This document shows positions 1-8,457 of a stretch of DNA of 36,418 nucleotides, piece by piece (the first letter of the stretch is position 1; each line of letters starts with the position of its first letter). The stretch is taken from assembly GCF_000812565.1 (NCBI RefSeq), contig NZ_JTAM01000076.1, positions 1 to 36,418 on the forward strand, given 5' to 3'. Position numbers and translations under genes: made by a program. The notes beneath the pieces were generated by a model. It made no database searches. It was not told the origin of the DNA and worked only from the letters and a program-made list of their open reading frames with translations. Origin of the DNA: Flammeovirga sp. OC4 (GTDB lineage: Bacteria > Bacteroidota > Bacteroidia > Cytophagales > Flammeovirgaceae).

Positions 1-514
1 AAGACCAATTCCTAAATTGAGCTTAATTAGTGTAAAATAGACATATTAAAAAGATAATCACAATGAAATAATAGAATTATCCTCCTATCAACGACACATT
101 CAACTCATAAAAATTGTACAAATACAGATTTTTTTATTTAAACGAGAATCAAAATTTATGCAACCGATTTAAACACACCTCATCAATCAAAAAATAGACA
201 ATAACACTAATACAATTAATTTTGAGTCTGTAGCGATCAACATTATTGAGTTATATAAACACATAAATACAACCTCATAACACTGTTTACTTTACATTGC
301 TTAAAATTTGTAAAAAAGATAAAACTATTGTAAAATTGCATAAATGAAAATGAAATAAATTCGATTTAACTCCTCAAAATACAGTCTATTAGAAACTAAT
401 TTATCGATTATCGTTTTTTAACAATTCTCGAAATTAGAACATATAATTACGTCAAAATGAATAGAAGTATCCGTAAACAACTCTTAGTTTAATACGATTT
501 AGTGTATAAGATAA
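1..514. other. AT-rich intergenic region, no gene seen
   Basis: I see no credible open reading frame, tRNA or repeat array in this stretch. It is very AT-rich and precedes the candidate structured RNA at about 515. Its left neighbour lies outside the window, so part of it may be the 5' or 3' region of an unseen gene. Confidence 0.6.
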
Positions 515-857
515 TATGGCGGGTCCCTTGAATAGAAAATTTGTCTATAGTTCTATTCTGCTTCAGAGGAGTGTTTCTCTCCTCTGAGGTTCCCCAAGTC
601 ATTATTAGAGTAGAAACTCAGATACTCTTCAGTAAAAAAATTATAAAAAGAACTTTAAGTAAGTACACATTAATTAGAATAAGAAATTCAAAAAGAATAA
701 TTACAGTCTGCTGTTAATTATCCATACCTCTTGTAGGTCTTAAGCTTTGTAGGTCAAAGTCACTAATTAATTTGGCTCATTTTATGAGCGCGGGGACACT
801 CTCCCGCCATACTTATAGACAAGCCTCCCAAGTATTTATCGTACATGGGGGGTCTTG
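515..857. ncRNA. Candidate structured RNA with long-range closing stem, identity unknown
   Basis: The ends of a roughly 300-nt segment can pair: ATGGCGGG at about 516-523 is the exact reverse complement of CCCGCCAT near 803-810. Inside, TCAGAGGAG and CTCCTCTGA near 562-587 form a strong hairpin, and TCCC/GGGA segments can extend the closing stem. A further G/C-rich hairpin (ACAAG-CCTCCC against GGGGG-TCTTGT) lies at about 819-857. These G/C-rich paired blocks stand out in AT-rich non-coding DNA. I looked for signatures of RNase P RNA, tmRNA and SRP RNA and did not find them. 6S-like RNA is possible, but the span is long for that family. Strand is unresolved because the helices read both ways and no clear promoter was found on either side. 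Confidence 0.4.
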
Positions 858-909
858 TTAAGAAATTTTTAGTTTGCGATAGTATAGAATAATAACTACT
901 GATTCAATC

Positions 910-950
910 AAAAAAGGCTATTCTAATATTTAGAATAGCCTGATTTTTTA
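910..950 (-). terminator. Intrinsic terminator downstream of nrdA
   Basis: GGCTATTCTA (916-925) and TAGAATAGCC (931-940) form a perfect 10-bp stem with a 5-nt loop. An A-run precedes the stem and a T-run follows it, so it could terminate in both directions. It lies about 45 nt past the nrdA stop codon on the minus strand. Confidence 0.85.
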
Positions 951-994
951 TGCTCTAAAATTAAAATATCGTAACTGATTACAATATCCTCATT

Positions 995-2683
995 TTAGCC
1001 TTCACAAGAGATACATTCGTCTCCTGTTACATTCATTTGAGTTCTTAAAATACTCTCACTTCTTTGGTAGTAAAGCGTTTTTACACCTAAAGCATGAGCT
1101 TCTAACATTACTTTGTTGATGTCTTTTACAGGTGTAGTTGGAGGGAAATTCAAATTCAAACTTTGAGATTGATCTAAGTAAGTCTGACGTAACGCCGCTT
1201 GCTTTACAATCTGCAATTGATTGATTTCTTTGAAGGTCAAGAATAATTCCTTCTCTTCTGCTGTTAAACCTCCAATATTTTGAACAGAACCACCATCTGC
1301 TAAGATCTGCTTCCACACTTCTGGTGTATTCAAGCCTTTTTCATCAAGCAATGCTTCAAGGTTTTGATTCTTACGAGAGAAAGTACCTTTAGCCGAGTCC
1401 ATTACATAGTAGTTACTTGCAATTGGCTCAATACCTGTACTGTAACCTCCGGCAATCAATGCATTGGAAGTCGTTGGAGCCACTGTCAACAAGGTAGTGT
1501 TTCTTCTACCGGTATCCATCATTACTTTTGGCTCACCATAAGCAGAAGCTAACTTTTCTGATGCTCTAACGGCTTGCTCTTTGATTTGTTTGAAGATGAT
1601 TCTAGTCCAAGAATCTGCAGCAATACCAGCAAAAGGAATTTTCTTCTTCTGCAAGAAACTATGCCAACCTAAAACTCCTAAACCTAGTGCTCTATGGTTT
1701 TTCGCAAAGTTTACGGCTCTTTCCATGTGAGGAATGTCTTTTGCTTTCGCAATAAACTCTTCCATTACAGCATCTAAGAAGAAAATTGCCGTTTCCACAA
1801 GGTCAGTATCTTTCCACTCATCATATCTTACTAGGTTCAATGACGAAAGACAACATACGAATGATTCTTCTTCGTTAGATGGTAACATAATTTCTGAACA
1901 AAGGTTAGAAGCTTTGATTTCCATACCTTGATCTTTGTACCATCTTGGGCGCTGATTATTAGCGTTATCTTTGTAAAGGATGTAAGGAATACCTTTCTCA
2001 ATTCTTGATTTGATGACTTTAGCCCAAACCTCTCTACTGCGTTGATCTCCTTCCCTTACCTTTTGGATAAAGTTATCAGAAACTGAAACACCCATAAAGA
2101 TATTTTGGATGGACTTTCCTACATCTTTAATCGTCAAGAACTCATCAATATCACCATGCTCAACGTCAAGATAAGCAGCCAACATCCCTCTTCTTGTATT
2201 TCCTTGATTCGTACCGTTAATTACCGAATCAAACATTTCCAAGAATGGATAAACACCGTTACTTGTACCGTTATTTGTAATTTCGGATCCTCTTGGACGT
2301 ACATCTGAAACGTTGATTGATGTACCTCCTCCGATTTTGGACATCATCATTACCTCACCCAAAGTACTACCAATACCCGCAATGCTATCTGGCACATAAC
2401 TACCAAAGCAACTAATAGGCAATCCCCTTTCAGTACCCATGTTTGACCATACAGGTGATGCCGGACACAAATAGTTGTTCCATATTGCATCAAAAAATCT
2501 TTTCTCAAAGTCTGGCCTTTTCAAACGAGAAGCTGCCGCTTTTGCAATTCTTGTAACAGCATCACGTACATTTTCTCCTTCTAGAAGGTAACCGCTTTTT
2601 AAGGTTTGGAGCCCTTCATCAGTCATCCATTTTGGGTGTGAATCCAACTGAGAAGTCTCGATAGTCATGTTAATATCAGACAT
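995..2683 (-). CDS. nrdA: Ribonucleoside-diphosphate reductase class I, alpha subunit
   Basis: This is the catalytic subunit that reduces ribonucleotides to deoxyribonucleotides in the cytoplasm with NrdB. Visible active-site features are Cys92 (ISCFGS), Asn260-x-Cys262-x-Glu264 (NLCSEI), Cys277 (VCCLSSLNL), the tyrosine pair in LYYQRSES near the C-terminus, and a C-terminal redox pair Cys557-x-x-Cys560 (DECISCEG). At 562 residues it is short for the class (the E. coli protein has about 760). It has no recognisable N-terminal ATP-cone, so dATP overall-activity inhibition through the usual domain is not expected. It lies 96 nt downstream of nrdB on the same strand and is presumably cotranscribed under the cobalamin riboswitch. 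The length and Bacteroidota setting fit the group that includes class Id enzymes; that subclass call is inference. Confidence 0.96.
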   Translation of the reverse strand: MSDINMTIETSQLDSHPKWMTDEGLQTLKSGYLLEGENVRDAVTRIAKAAASRLKRPDFEKRFFDAIWNNYLCPASPVWSNMGTERGLPISCFGSYVPDSIAGIGSTLGEVMMMSKIGGGTSINVSDVRPRGSEITNNGTSNGVYPFLEMFDSVINGTNQGNTRRGMLAAYLDVEHGDIDEFLTIKDVGKSIQNIFMGVSVSDNFIQKVREGDQRSREVWAKVIKSRIEKGIPYILYKDNANNQRPRWYKDQGMEIKASNLCSEIMLPSNEEESFVCCLSSLNLVRYDEWKDTDLVETAIFFLDAVMEEFIAKAKDIPHMERAVNFAKNHRALGLGVLGWHSFLQKKKIPFAGIAADSWTRIIFKQIKEQAVRASEKLASAYGEPKVMMDTGRRNTTLLTVAPTTSNALIAGGYSTGIEPIASNYYVMDSAKGTFSRKNQNLEALLDEKGLNTPEVWKQILADGGSVQNIGGLTAEEKELFLTFKEINQLQIVKQAALRQTYLDQSQSLNLNFPPTTPVKDINKVMLEAHALGVKTLYYQRSESILRTQMNVTGDECISCEG

Positions 2684-2779
2684 AAAATATTTAGAACTGA
2701 GGGTGGTAATATATTATAGTATTGAAGGTGCAAAAGGACGGTAAAAATCCTTTTACACTATGATATTTCTTCTGTAAGA

Positions 2780-3757
2780 TTAGAATAAATCGTCTGCAGT
2801 TACAGATTGTGATTTCTTAGTATATTCCGTTGGTCTTACCGCAAAGAAGTCGTCATGAGCGTGACCGAATACCTCTTCGTCAAACCACTGCATTTCCTTC
2901 AATGCCTCTTGGTTTACTTCGAAAATAGGTTTTAAACCAATCTCGCTTAAGCTTCTATTTAAACGATCTCTCATAAAGTGAATCAGGTTCTCAAGAGGAA
3001 GGAAAGACATTTCTTCTTTTTCAAAAATGCCATTCAATAAACGAACCTCAACGTCATGAGAAATTTTTGCAGCTTCATAGATACGTTCTTGCAACTCAGG
3101 AGTATTCAACGCTGGGTATTCAGAAATTAAAGTATTGTATAACCACATCCCTGCACGCGCATGAGAGTTTTCATCTTTCGCACTCCATTTGATGATGTTT
3201 CCAATCCCTTTTAGTTGGTTTTTGAACTTTTTGAAGGATAGTAAAATCGCAAATTGAGAGAATAGGTTTACATTTTCAGTAAAGCAAGAGAAAATGGCAA
3301 TACTTTGTAATAAGTCTGAAGGAGAAGGCTTTCCATTCTCATCTACAGCTACTTTTGAAAGCATTTCTAATCTTTCCATTGCCGTCTCATCTTCCAAAAA
3401 CTCTTCGAAGTTATCTAGGTCTAGCAACTCATTCAGACGAGCGTAAGCAGAGGCGTGTCTTGCTTCATTTTCAGCAAACGTAATTGCCATTGCAGCAATT
3501 TCTGGTTTTGGGATAAACTGTCCGACTACACCCCAAAAATCATCCTGCACATTTGTTTCTGTTTGAGCAAAAGTCTTAAGGATATTTCCAATAACCTCAC
3601 GCTCATTATCCGTAAGGTTTGTTTTAAATTGTTGAATATCAGCATCAAAATTCACTTCTGAATGAATCCAGAAAGTTTGATGAATAGCATCTATAAAATC
3701 CTGAGCCTGAGGATATTCAAAGGGTTTGTAAGCTACACGTTTATCAAGTAAGCTCAT
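2780..3757 (-). CDS. nrdB: Ribonucleoside-diphosphate reductase class I, beta subunit
   Basis: This is the ferritin-like metallo-radical subunit that starts catalysis in NrdA. Likely metal ligands are Glu67 (AQTETN), Glu98 and His101 (NEARH), Glu161 (FTENVN), and Glu196 with His199 (DENSH). Tyr105, four residues after His101, occupies the radical-tyrosine position, so this is not a class Ic enzyme with phenylalanine there. The acidic-hydrophobic tail ending DDLF is a plausible NrdA-docking peptide. In the class Id enzyme of Flavobacterium johnsoniae a tyrosine is also present at this position but is not the radical carrier, and a dimanganese centre is used instead. No nrdI or nrdH is adjacent, which argues against class Ib. 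It is the first gene after the cobalamin riboswitch. Confidence 0.96.
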   Translation of the reverse strand: MSLLDKRVAYKPFEYPQAQDFIDAIHQTFWIHSEVNFDADIQQFKTNLTDNEREVIGNILKTFAQTETNVQDDFWGVVGQFIPKPEIAAMAITFAENEARHASAYARLNELLDLDNFEEFLEDETAMERLEMLSKVAVDENGKPSPSDLLQSIAIFSCFTENVNLFSQFAILLSFKKFKNQLKGIGNIIKWSAKDENSHARAGMWLYNTLISEYPALNTPELQERIYEAAKISHDVEVRLLNGIFEKEEMSFLPLENLIHFMRDRLNRSLSEIGLKPIFEVNQEALKEMQWFDEEVFGHAHDDFFAVRPTEYTKKSQSVTADDLF

Positions 3758-3927
3758 TTTTCATTTATTTTTCTTAGTACAACACACAAAGTGAAAAAAC
3801 ACTTAAATTTAAAGGCACTCCAAAAAACTAGAGTAAGTGGTTCCTACACAAAAAAACAAGCATTTCATTTTTTAGATGATAGGATACAGCTCCTTTTTTA
3901 AACCCGAAAAAGATTTCTGAGCTTATA

Positions 3928-4116
3928 AAGGCAGGTCTTCTGACTTGTATAATTCGGTGCTTCAACCTTCCCTTGATCATCTTTCAAAGTGGTTAAAAAT
4001 AAAGCACTTCTCTCTACTTACAGCTGCGGGTACAGTATAGGATTTACACCTATTTCCCTTTTCACTCAAAGTATTTTAACACAACTTTGAGCACCTTTAT
4101 TCTAGCAAATTAATGG
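3928..4116 (-). promoter_or_regulatory. Cobalamin (AdoCbl/B12) riboswitch upstream of nrdBA
   Basis: Read on the minus strand, the conserved core blocks of the cobalamin aptamer appear in order: AAAGGTGC, AAAAGGGAA, GGTGTAAATCC, ACTGTACCCGC followed by AGCTGTAAG, CCACTT, GGGAAGG, and AAGTCAGAAGACCTGCC at the 3' end. The aptamer ends about 170 nt before the nrdB start. That interval contains small hairpins (for example AAGTG-loop-CACTT near 3790) that could act as the expression platform. A weak -7-like AAAGTTTG near 4133-4140 would place a transcription start just upstream of the aptamer. Cobalamin riboswitches usually repress, so B12 is expected to lower nrdBA expression. Such control of B12-independent isozymes, including class I RNR, is known in other bacteria. 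Confidence 0.95.
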
Positions 4117-4542
4117 TGTTTTGCGGAGTAATGCAAACTTTTAAGAGGTTCTTTTTTTTAAAAAATTTACACATTTTTTTCTTGAAATCTTCAATATAAA
4201 GCGCTATATAAAATTACAACGAGAGTTAAATATTATTGTACTTTTCAAAGAATACAAAAAGAAAAAATTTTGAATACAACTTTGTAACACTAGCGCTTAT
4301 TCGTAGAAAGACAGCAATTTTTACAAAGGCAAATTTTCCAAAATGGGAACAAAATAATAAACTATAGTTAAATACGAATTGTTTTGTTGTTTGAACAAAA
4401 ATAATGTAATTAGAATTACATATTAAAAAACTCTAAGCGTATTTAGTACACTATTGTATCTTTTTTACAATCACTAATAAGGTATTGATTTTTTCAAAAA
4501 ATATTCCTGTGAGAAGGATTCTGTAAAAAATATTTTTCACCT
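4117..4542. other. AT-rich intergenic region between riboswitch and Omp85-like gene
   Basis: No open reading frame or strong hairpin was found here. It holds the start-proximal promoter region for the riboswitch transcript on its left side and the 3' region of the minus-strand outer-membrane gene on its right. The long A/T runs carry no other recognisable signal. Confidence 0.5.
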
Positions 4543-5649
4543 CTAAAACGCTTCTCCAAATGTGAGATACAATCCCGAACTTCCATCCGGGCCCATACCA
4601 TAATCTGCTCTTAATGTTGCTCGGTCATCTTTATTGATTAAAAGGCGTAGCCCTGCCCCTCCTGCAAATTTAAACTGATCAAAAAGGAAGGCATTCCAAT
4701 TGGGAGCTACTTGTGCTGTCGAAAAAAATGCGGTGGCTCCAATTCGCCAGAATAGATGTTGCCTTACTTCACCTTGAAAAGCCATCATATGATGATCTCT
4801 AAACCGACCTTCATAAACTCCTCTCATCATCACTAAGCCTCCCATCAGCGATAACTCTCTAAAAGGGACATCACCATAAGTCTGATTGAGCAAACCTTGA
4901 AAAGCAACCACTGTATGATACGGCTTCTTCTTATTTAGGGAGAAATACTTTCTCATATCCAATTTGAAAGCACTAAAACTATAATCACTTCCCAACCAGC
5001 TACCATAGCTTTCCGCTCTAAATTCTATAAAATGTCCTTTTGTAGGGGCAAGTACAAAATCCCTTTTATCCCATTTGTACACTAACCCCAATCCAGAGTT
5101 TATTCCTCCTTTATAACCTGGAATTTCTTCTAAACTTCCTGTTCCATCTGCTCTCTTCTCAACACTGATATCCCAAAAGTTCACATACCTATATTGCAAT
5201 CCGATAAACATTTTATCAGATAACTTTTTCAAAAATTGTTGTCTCCACTCCACCTTTGACCAATCCATCAACTGCTCATTTTCCATGGGTGTGTTATTTC
5301 CAATACCGTAATACTTTTCGGGGTATTTAGAATACTCCAAAGACCCTTCAAAAACCCAATCTTCATGATTCGTAAATAAAGTGTGCTCTAGTTTAAAGCG
5401 CATTTGATTTTCTAAGGTATAAAAACCAATGAAGTAAATATTGGAAGGTCTTGTATCAAAAGTCGCGTTTGCAGTTTTGAATTGATAGATACCCACTGCG
5501 CCGAACTCCCAACTCGTTTCTTGTGCATACGCAGGATATGGGAAAGCGGTAAATTGTGGTCTGTATAGGGTATCAAGTTCAGATTGTGCATGACCTTTTA
5601 CAACGATAATAAGAAGTAAAAGCAGTATATAAAGTGGTTTGAAATTCAT
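4543..5649 (-). CDS. Omp85/BamA-TamA family outer-membrane barrel protein without POTRA domains
   Basis: The protein begins with a cleavable signal peptide (hydrophobic residues about 7-18, then GHAQ). The rest resembles the C-terminal beta-barrel of the Omp85 superfamily (bacterial surface antigen, D15-like): GIGNNT near 115-120, DKRDFVLAPTKG near 194-205, and an RG-containing loop-6-like segment MMRGVYEGRFRD at 274-285. At 368 residues, with the barrel starting soon after the signal peptide, there is no room for POTRA repeats. It is therefore unlikely to be the essential BamA and is closer to the short Omp85-like proteins common in Bacteroidota. It probably sits in the outer membrane; its cargo or role is unknown. 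It is flanked by non-coding DNA on both sides and appears monocistronic. Confidence 0.85.
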   Translation of the reverse strand: MNFKPLYILLLLLIIVVKGHAQSELDTLYRPQFTAFPYPAYAQETSWEFGAVGIYQFKTANATFDTRPSNIYFIGFYTLENQMRFKLEHTLFTNHEDWVFEGSLEYSKYPEKYYGIGNNTPMENEQLMDWSKVEWRQQFLKKLSDKMFIGLQYRYVNFWDISVEKRADGTGSLEEIPGYKGGINSGLGLVYKWDKRDFVLAPTKGHFIEFRAESYGSWLGSDYSFSAFKLDMRKYFSLNKKKPYHTVVAFQGLLNQTYGDVPFRELSLMGGLVMMRGVYEGRFRDHHMMAFQGEVRQHLFWRIGATAFFSTAQVAPNWNAFLFDQFKFAGGAGLRLLINKDDRATLRADYGMGPDGSSGLYLTFGEAF

Positions 5650-5883
5650 TTTTATATCAATATTACAGGTCTATTGTAGTCAATGTAGTAACTTTTCACG
5701 AAAGTGATTTTACTCAACAGTCAAATGATAGATCGCCAAAAATACTAATTTTTAACTGAAAGTAATTTATACTTGTACCTTCATGAAGTACCAAGCCCAA
5801 AATAAATCACAATTATATTTTAGCTTAGTACTTACTGTAAATAACTAATCTATTCATTATTGTAATATCAAACTCCATCAAAA

Positions 5884-7086
5884 ATGAAAAAGTATATTTC
5901 TCTTCTTTTCATTCTTCTCTCCTTATCAAGCTGTCATTTCAACAAACTGTATCATTTAATGAAAAAAGGTGAATTGGTTTCGGAAGACCATCAAATCACT
6001 ATCCCCTTTGAGACTCGAATGGGACTTATCATTATCAAAGTCATGATCAATGGGAAAAAGTATGATTTCCTCGTTGATACTGGAGCAATGAATGTCATTA
6101 GCATCAAAATGGCAAACGAATACCAATTCAAAAAGAAATATAAAATATCCGTTTCTGACTCTCAAAACAACAAACAAAATGCTTTCTTCTATGAAATCCC
6201 TGAACTTTTCATTGAAAACTTTTCCTTCAAAAACACTAACTGTATCGCTTTAGATATTTATGATGAAAAATTAAACTTCAAATGTTTAGGAGTGGATGGC
6301 ATCATTGGGTCTAACTTAATGAAAGAAGGAATCTGGCAAATAGATTATCAAAAAGAAGAGATTACGATCTACAAAAATAATACACCTTTAGATCTTTCAA
6401 CATACGATTCTATTCGCTTTTCAAATGATGATCAATTCAATCCAATCGTACCAATTAGCATTCATGGGGCAACATCCAAACTCAAAGTAGATACAGGAAG
6501 TAATGGATACCTGAGATTAAATGATAAGTACATGGAATCAGTTCTTAAAAAAGACAGTCTTGAATTTGTTACATCACAATATGGAAGTATTACTTCTGGT
6601 ATTTTCGGTAAGGGTCAAAACCAAACGAAGAAATTTTATAAAGCAGACTCCCTATTACTAGGTGATTATTTGTGTCAAGATTTTATTATCGGTTTTCAAG
6701 AAAAAGGCTCTCATTTGCTAGGCAATAAATTCTTTGCTGACTATAACCTTGTTATCAATTGGCAAAAAAAGATGCTTTACATAAAACCTGTTGATGAGGT
6801 AATCTTTTATTCAGACAAACGTTTCCCTCTCTCAATTGATCGAAAGGATGATTTAAAAACATACTACATCAGAAGTATTTTTAATAATTATCAAGATAAA
6901 CACGATAACATTACAGTTGGAGATACGGTGATTAGTATTAATCAAATTCCCACAAGCGATTTCACCTCTGATAGTTATTGTGAATTCTTACAAATACAAG
7001 AGAACAGTGATCGTTTAGATTTTGAATTTATTCATAATAACGATACTTTAAGCCACACTATTTTTAGTGAAGAACAATACCAGTAA
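5884..7086 (+). CDS. Lipoprotein with two retropepsin-like aspartyl protease lobes and PDZ-like tail
   Basis: The N-terminus (MKKYISLLFI, then LSSC at 14-17) is a lipoprotein signal with a lipobox cysteine at 17, so the protein is probably anchored in an envelope membrane. Two aspartyl-protease motifs are present: FLVDTGA with Asp65 and LKVDTGS with Asp203. Each is followed by the hydrophobic-hydrophobic-Gly strand typical of the fold (DGIIGSN near 138-144; HLLGNKF in the second lobe). The two lobes could form one active site within a single chain, unlike dimeric retropepsins. The C-terminal about 80 residues (VGDTVISINQIP) look like a PDZ domain. The stop codon lies 6 nt before the start of the exonuclease gene, so the two are probably cotranscribed. 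Substrate is unknown. Confidence 0.85.
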   Translation: MKKYISLLFILLSLSSCHFNKLYHLMKKGELVSEDHQITIPFETRMGLIIIKVMINGKKYDFLVDTGAMNVISIKMANEYQFKKKYKISVSDSQNNKQNAFFYEIPELFIENFSFKNTNCIALDIYDEKLNFKCLGVDGIIGSNLMKEGIWQIDYQKEEITIYKNNTPLDLSTYDSIRFSNDDQFNPIVPISIHGATSKLKVDTGSNGYLRLNDKYMESVLKKDSLEFVTSQYGSITSGIFGKGQNQTKKFYKADSLLLGDYLCQDFIIGFQEKGSHLLGNKFFADYNLVINWQKKMLYIKPVDEVIFYSDKRFPLSIDRKDDLKTYYIRSIFNNYQDKHDNITVGDTVISINQIPTSDFTSDSYCEFLQIQENSDRLDFEFIHNNDTLSHTIFSEEQYQ

Positions 7087-7092
7087 TTAGTC

Positions 7093-8010
7093 ATGAATTT
7101 TATTGCCATTGATTTTGAAACTGCGAATGCCAAACGTACGAGTGCGTGTTCAATTGGGATTGTAGTAGTCGAAAACTACGAGATTGTAGATTCTCAACAT
7201 CACCTGATTAAACCCTTACCAAACTACTATAATGCTATGAATATTGATATTCATGGCATTACACCTGAAATGACTGAAAGTGCACCTACTTTTGATCTAA
7301 GATGGAGTGAACTGCATCAATTACTCACCAAATATCCTCTTTTGGCACACAATGCTGCATTTGACTTTACCGTACTTAGAGATACACTTACAGCCTATCA
7401 TCAACCTTTGCCTGATATAGAATTTTATTGTTCTCTAATACTTTCCAGAAAGGCATTGCCCAACCTTGATGGCTATGGGTTAAGTGCTCTGTCTGATCAT
7501 TTTAATATCAAACTTGATCATCACAATGCAGAAAGCGATGCAAAAGCAGCAGCCATTATTGCATTGAAAATGCTAGAAATCCATGGTAGTGAATCTTTAG
7601 AAACGCTCACTGAAAAAATGGGAAGTAAACAAGGATTCATGAAAAGTAATGGCTCATTTCAAAACTTTGGCAATGGTAGACCTGTAAAAAAAAGGAAAAC
7701 GTATCAATTCCAACCTCCCAAAAATCCTAACCCTAATCACCGCTTTTACAATAAACATGTTGTATTTACTGGAAAATTAAACGAGATCAATCGAAAAGAG
7801 GCAATGCAAAAAGTGGTCTCTGTAGGAGGAAAAGTATTCCCTGACATGTTGACACCTCAAACTGATTTTTTAGTAGTTGGACAACAGGACTTCAAGAAAT
7901 ATGGTGAAGGTTTTAAGTCTTCCAAATTAAAAACGGCTGAAAAATATAAAGAACAAGGCTACCCATTGTTTATAATGGGAGAAAATGAATTTTTACTATC
8001 CGTTGAATAA
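7093..8010 (+). CDS. DnaQ-like DEDDh exonuclease with C-terminal BRCT domain
   Basis: Residues 1-165 form an RNase T/DnaQ-type 3'-5' exonuclease domain with the metal-binding set Asp7 and Glu9 (DFET), Asp91 (HNAAFDF), His144 and Asp149 (HHNAESD). A basic linker (RPVKKRKTY, about 196-204) leads to a BRCT domain at about 221-305 (VVFTGKL, KVVSVGGKV, DFLVVGQQ), like the one at the end of bacterial DNA ligase. The combination suggests a DNA repair or processing nuclease targeted by BRCT. It is not the only polymerase III proofreader candidate here, because the alpha subunit at 18299-22567 carries its own exonuclease domain. It follows the protease lipoprotein by 6 nt; the functional link is not obvious. 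Confidence 0.9.
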   Translation: MNFIAIDFETANAKRTSACSIGIVVVENYEIVDSQHHLIKPLPNYYNAMNIDIHGITPEMTESAPTFDLRWSELHQLLTKYPLLAHNAAFDFTVLRDTLTAYHQPLPDIEFYCSLILSRKALPNLDGYGLSALSDHFNIKLDHHNAESDAKAAAIIALKMLEIHGSESLETLTEKMGSKQGFMKSNGSFQNFGNGRPVKKRKTYQFQPPKNPNPNHRFYNKHVVFTGKLNEINRKEAMQKVVSVGGKVFPDMLTPQTDFLVVGQQDFKKYGEGFKSSKLKTAEKYKEQGYPLFIMGENEFLLSVE

Positions 8011-8014
8011 GAAG

Positions 8015-8054
8015 AGAACTACAGTTTTTCAAACCTCGTAAGGATTGTAGTTCT
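8015..8054. terminator. Convergent hairpin between exonuclease gene and small minus-strand gene
   Basis: AGAACTACA (8015-8023) and TGTAGTTCT (8046-8054) form a perfect 9-bp stem directly after the exonuclease stop codon and before the converging gene's stop codon. The T-run after it is weak, so it is a likely but not strong bidirectional terminator. Confidence 0.5.
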
Positions 8055-8068
8055 ACCTCCTATTTTCA

Positions 8069-8305
8069 CTATACCAACAACCTACCTGTTGTCAGTGGGA
8101 TCATTTCATTATCTTGAATCACAAAAATTTTTTTATTGCGATAATAAATCGCAGTTTCTGGCAATTCTTCATGAGTTTCCTCTATACTTTTCAACACATA
8201 CTTCTTATTGAATAATGAAAATTGAATAGGGGCCTCATTAAGATCAAAAAAGAAATTTTGAAGTAGTCCACTTCCCTCATTTTTGAAGATACATCTGTAA
8301 TACAT
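8069..8305 (-). CDS. Small protein of unknown function (78 aa)
   Basis: I do not recognise this family. The 78-residue product has no signal peptide, membrane segment or metal-binding motif. It alternates hydrophobic and charged stretches (FSLFNKKYVLKSIEE, IYYRNKKIFVIQDNEMIPL) that suggest a small beta-rich cytoplasmic fold. It lies alone on the minus strand, converging on the exonuclease gene and divergent from modA. It could be a genuine small gene; the frame is clean and the intergenic hairpin fits its stop codon. Confidence 0.5.
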   Translation of the reverse strand: MYYRCIFKNEGSGLLQNFFFDLNEAPIQFSLFNKKYVLKSIEETHEELPETAIYYRNKKIFVIQDNEMIPLTTGRLLV

Positions 8306-8457
8306 CGAATTGGGTTGGTTTAAGTTTGTAGTTTATGATACACAAAAAAAATTGTTAAAGAAGGACAATTCCGTAGTCATTCTTAGTGGTGCTTCAATTT
8401 AGTTTAATTTTTTATATAAATTTACCTTTCTGTCTAATAAATAAACGTTTCTATACG

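Noticed and set aside
515-812. Retron-like msr/msd with complementary end repeats
   Set aside because: No reverse transcriptase frame lies in the following 500 nt on either strand, and the next gene is nrdA on the minus strand.
515-857. RNase P RNA, tmRNA or SRP RNA
   Set aside because: The conserved core sequences of these RNAs (for example GAGGAAAGTCC for RNase P) are absent.
2780-3757. Class Ic RNR with phenylalanine at the radical site
   Set aside because: Tyr105 is present at the expected distance from His101.
8386-8457. Longer N-terminus for ModA
   Set aside because: The ATG at 8458 gives a proper lipoprotein signal, while the upstream extension has an odd second hydrophobic leader.
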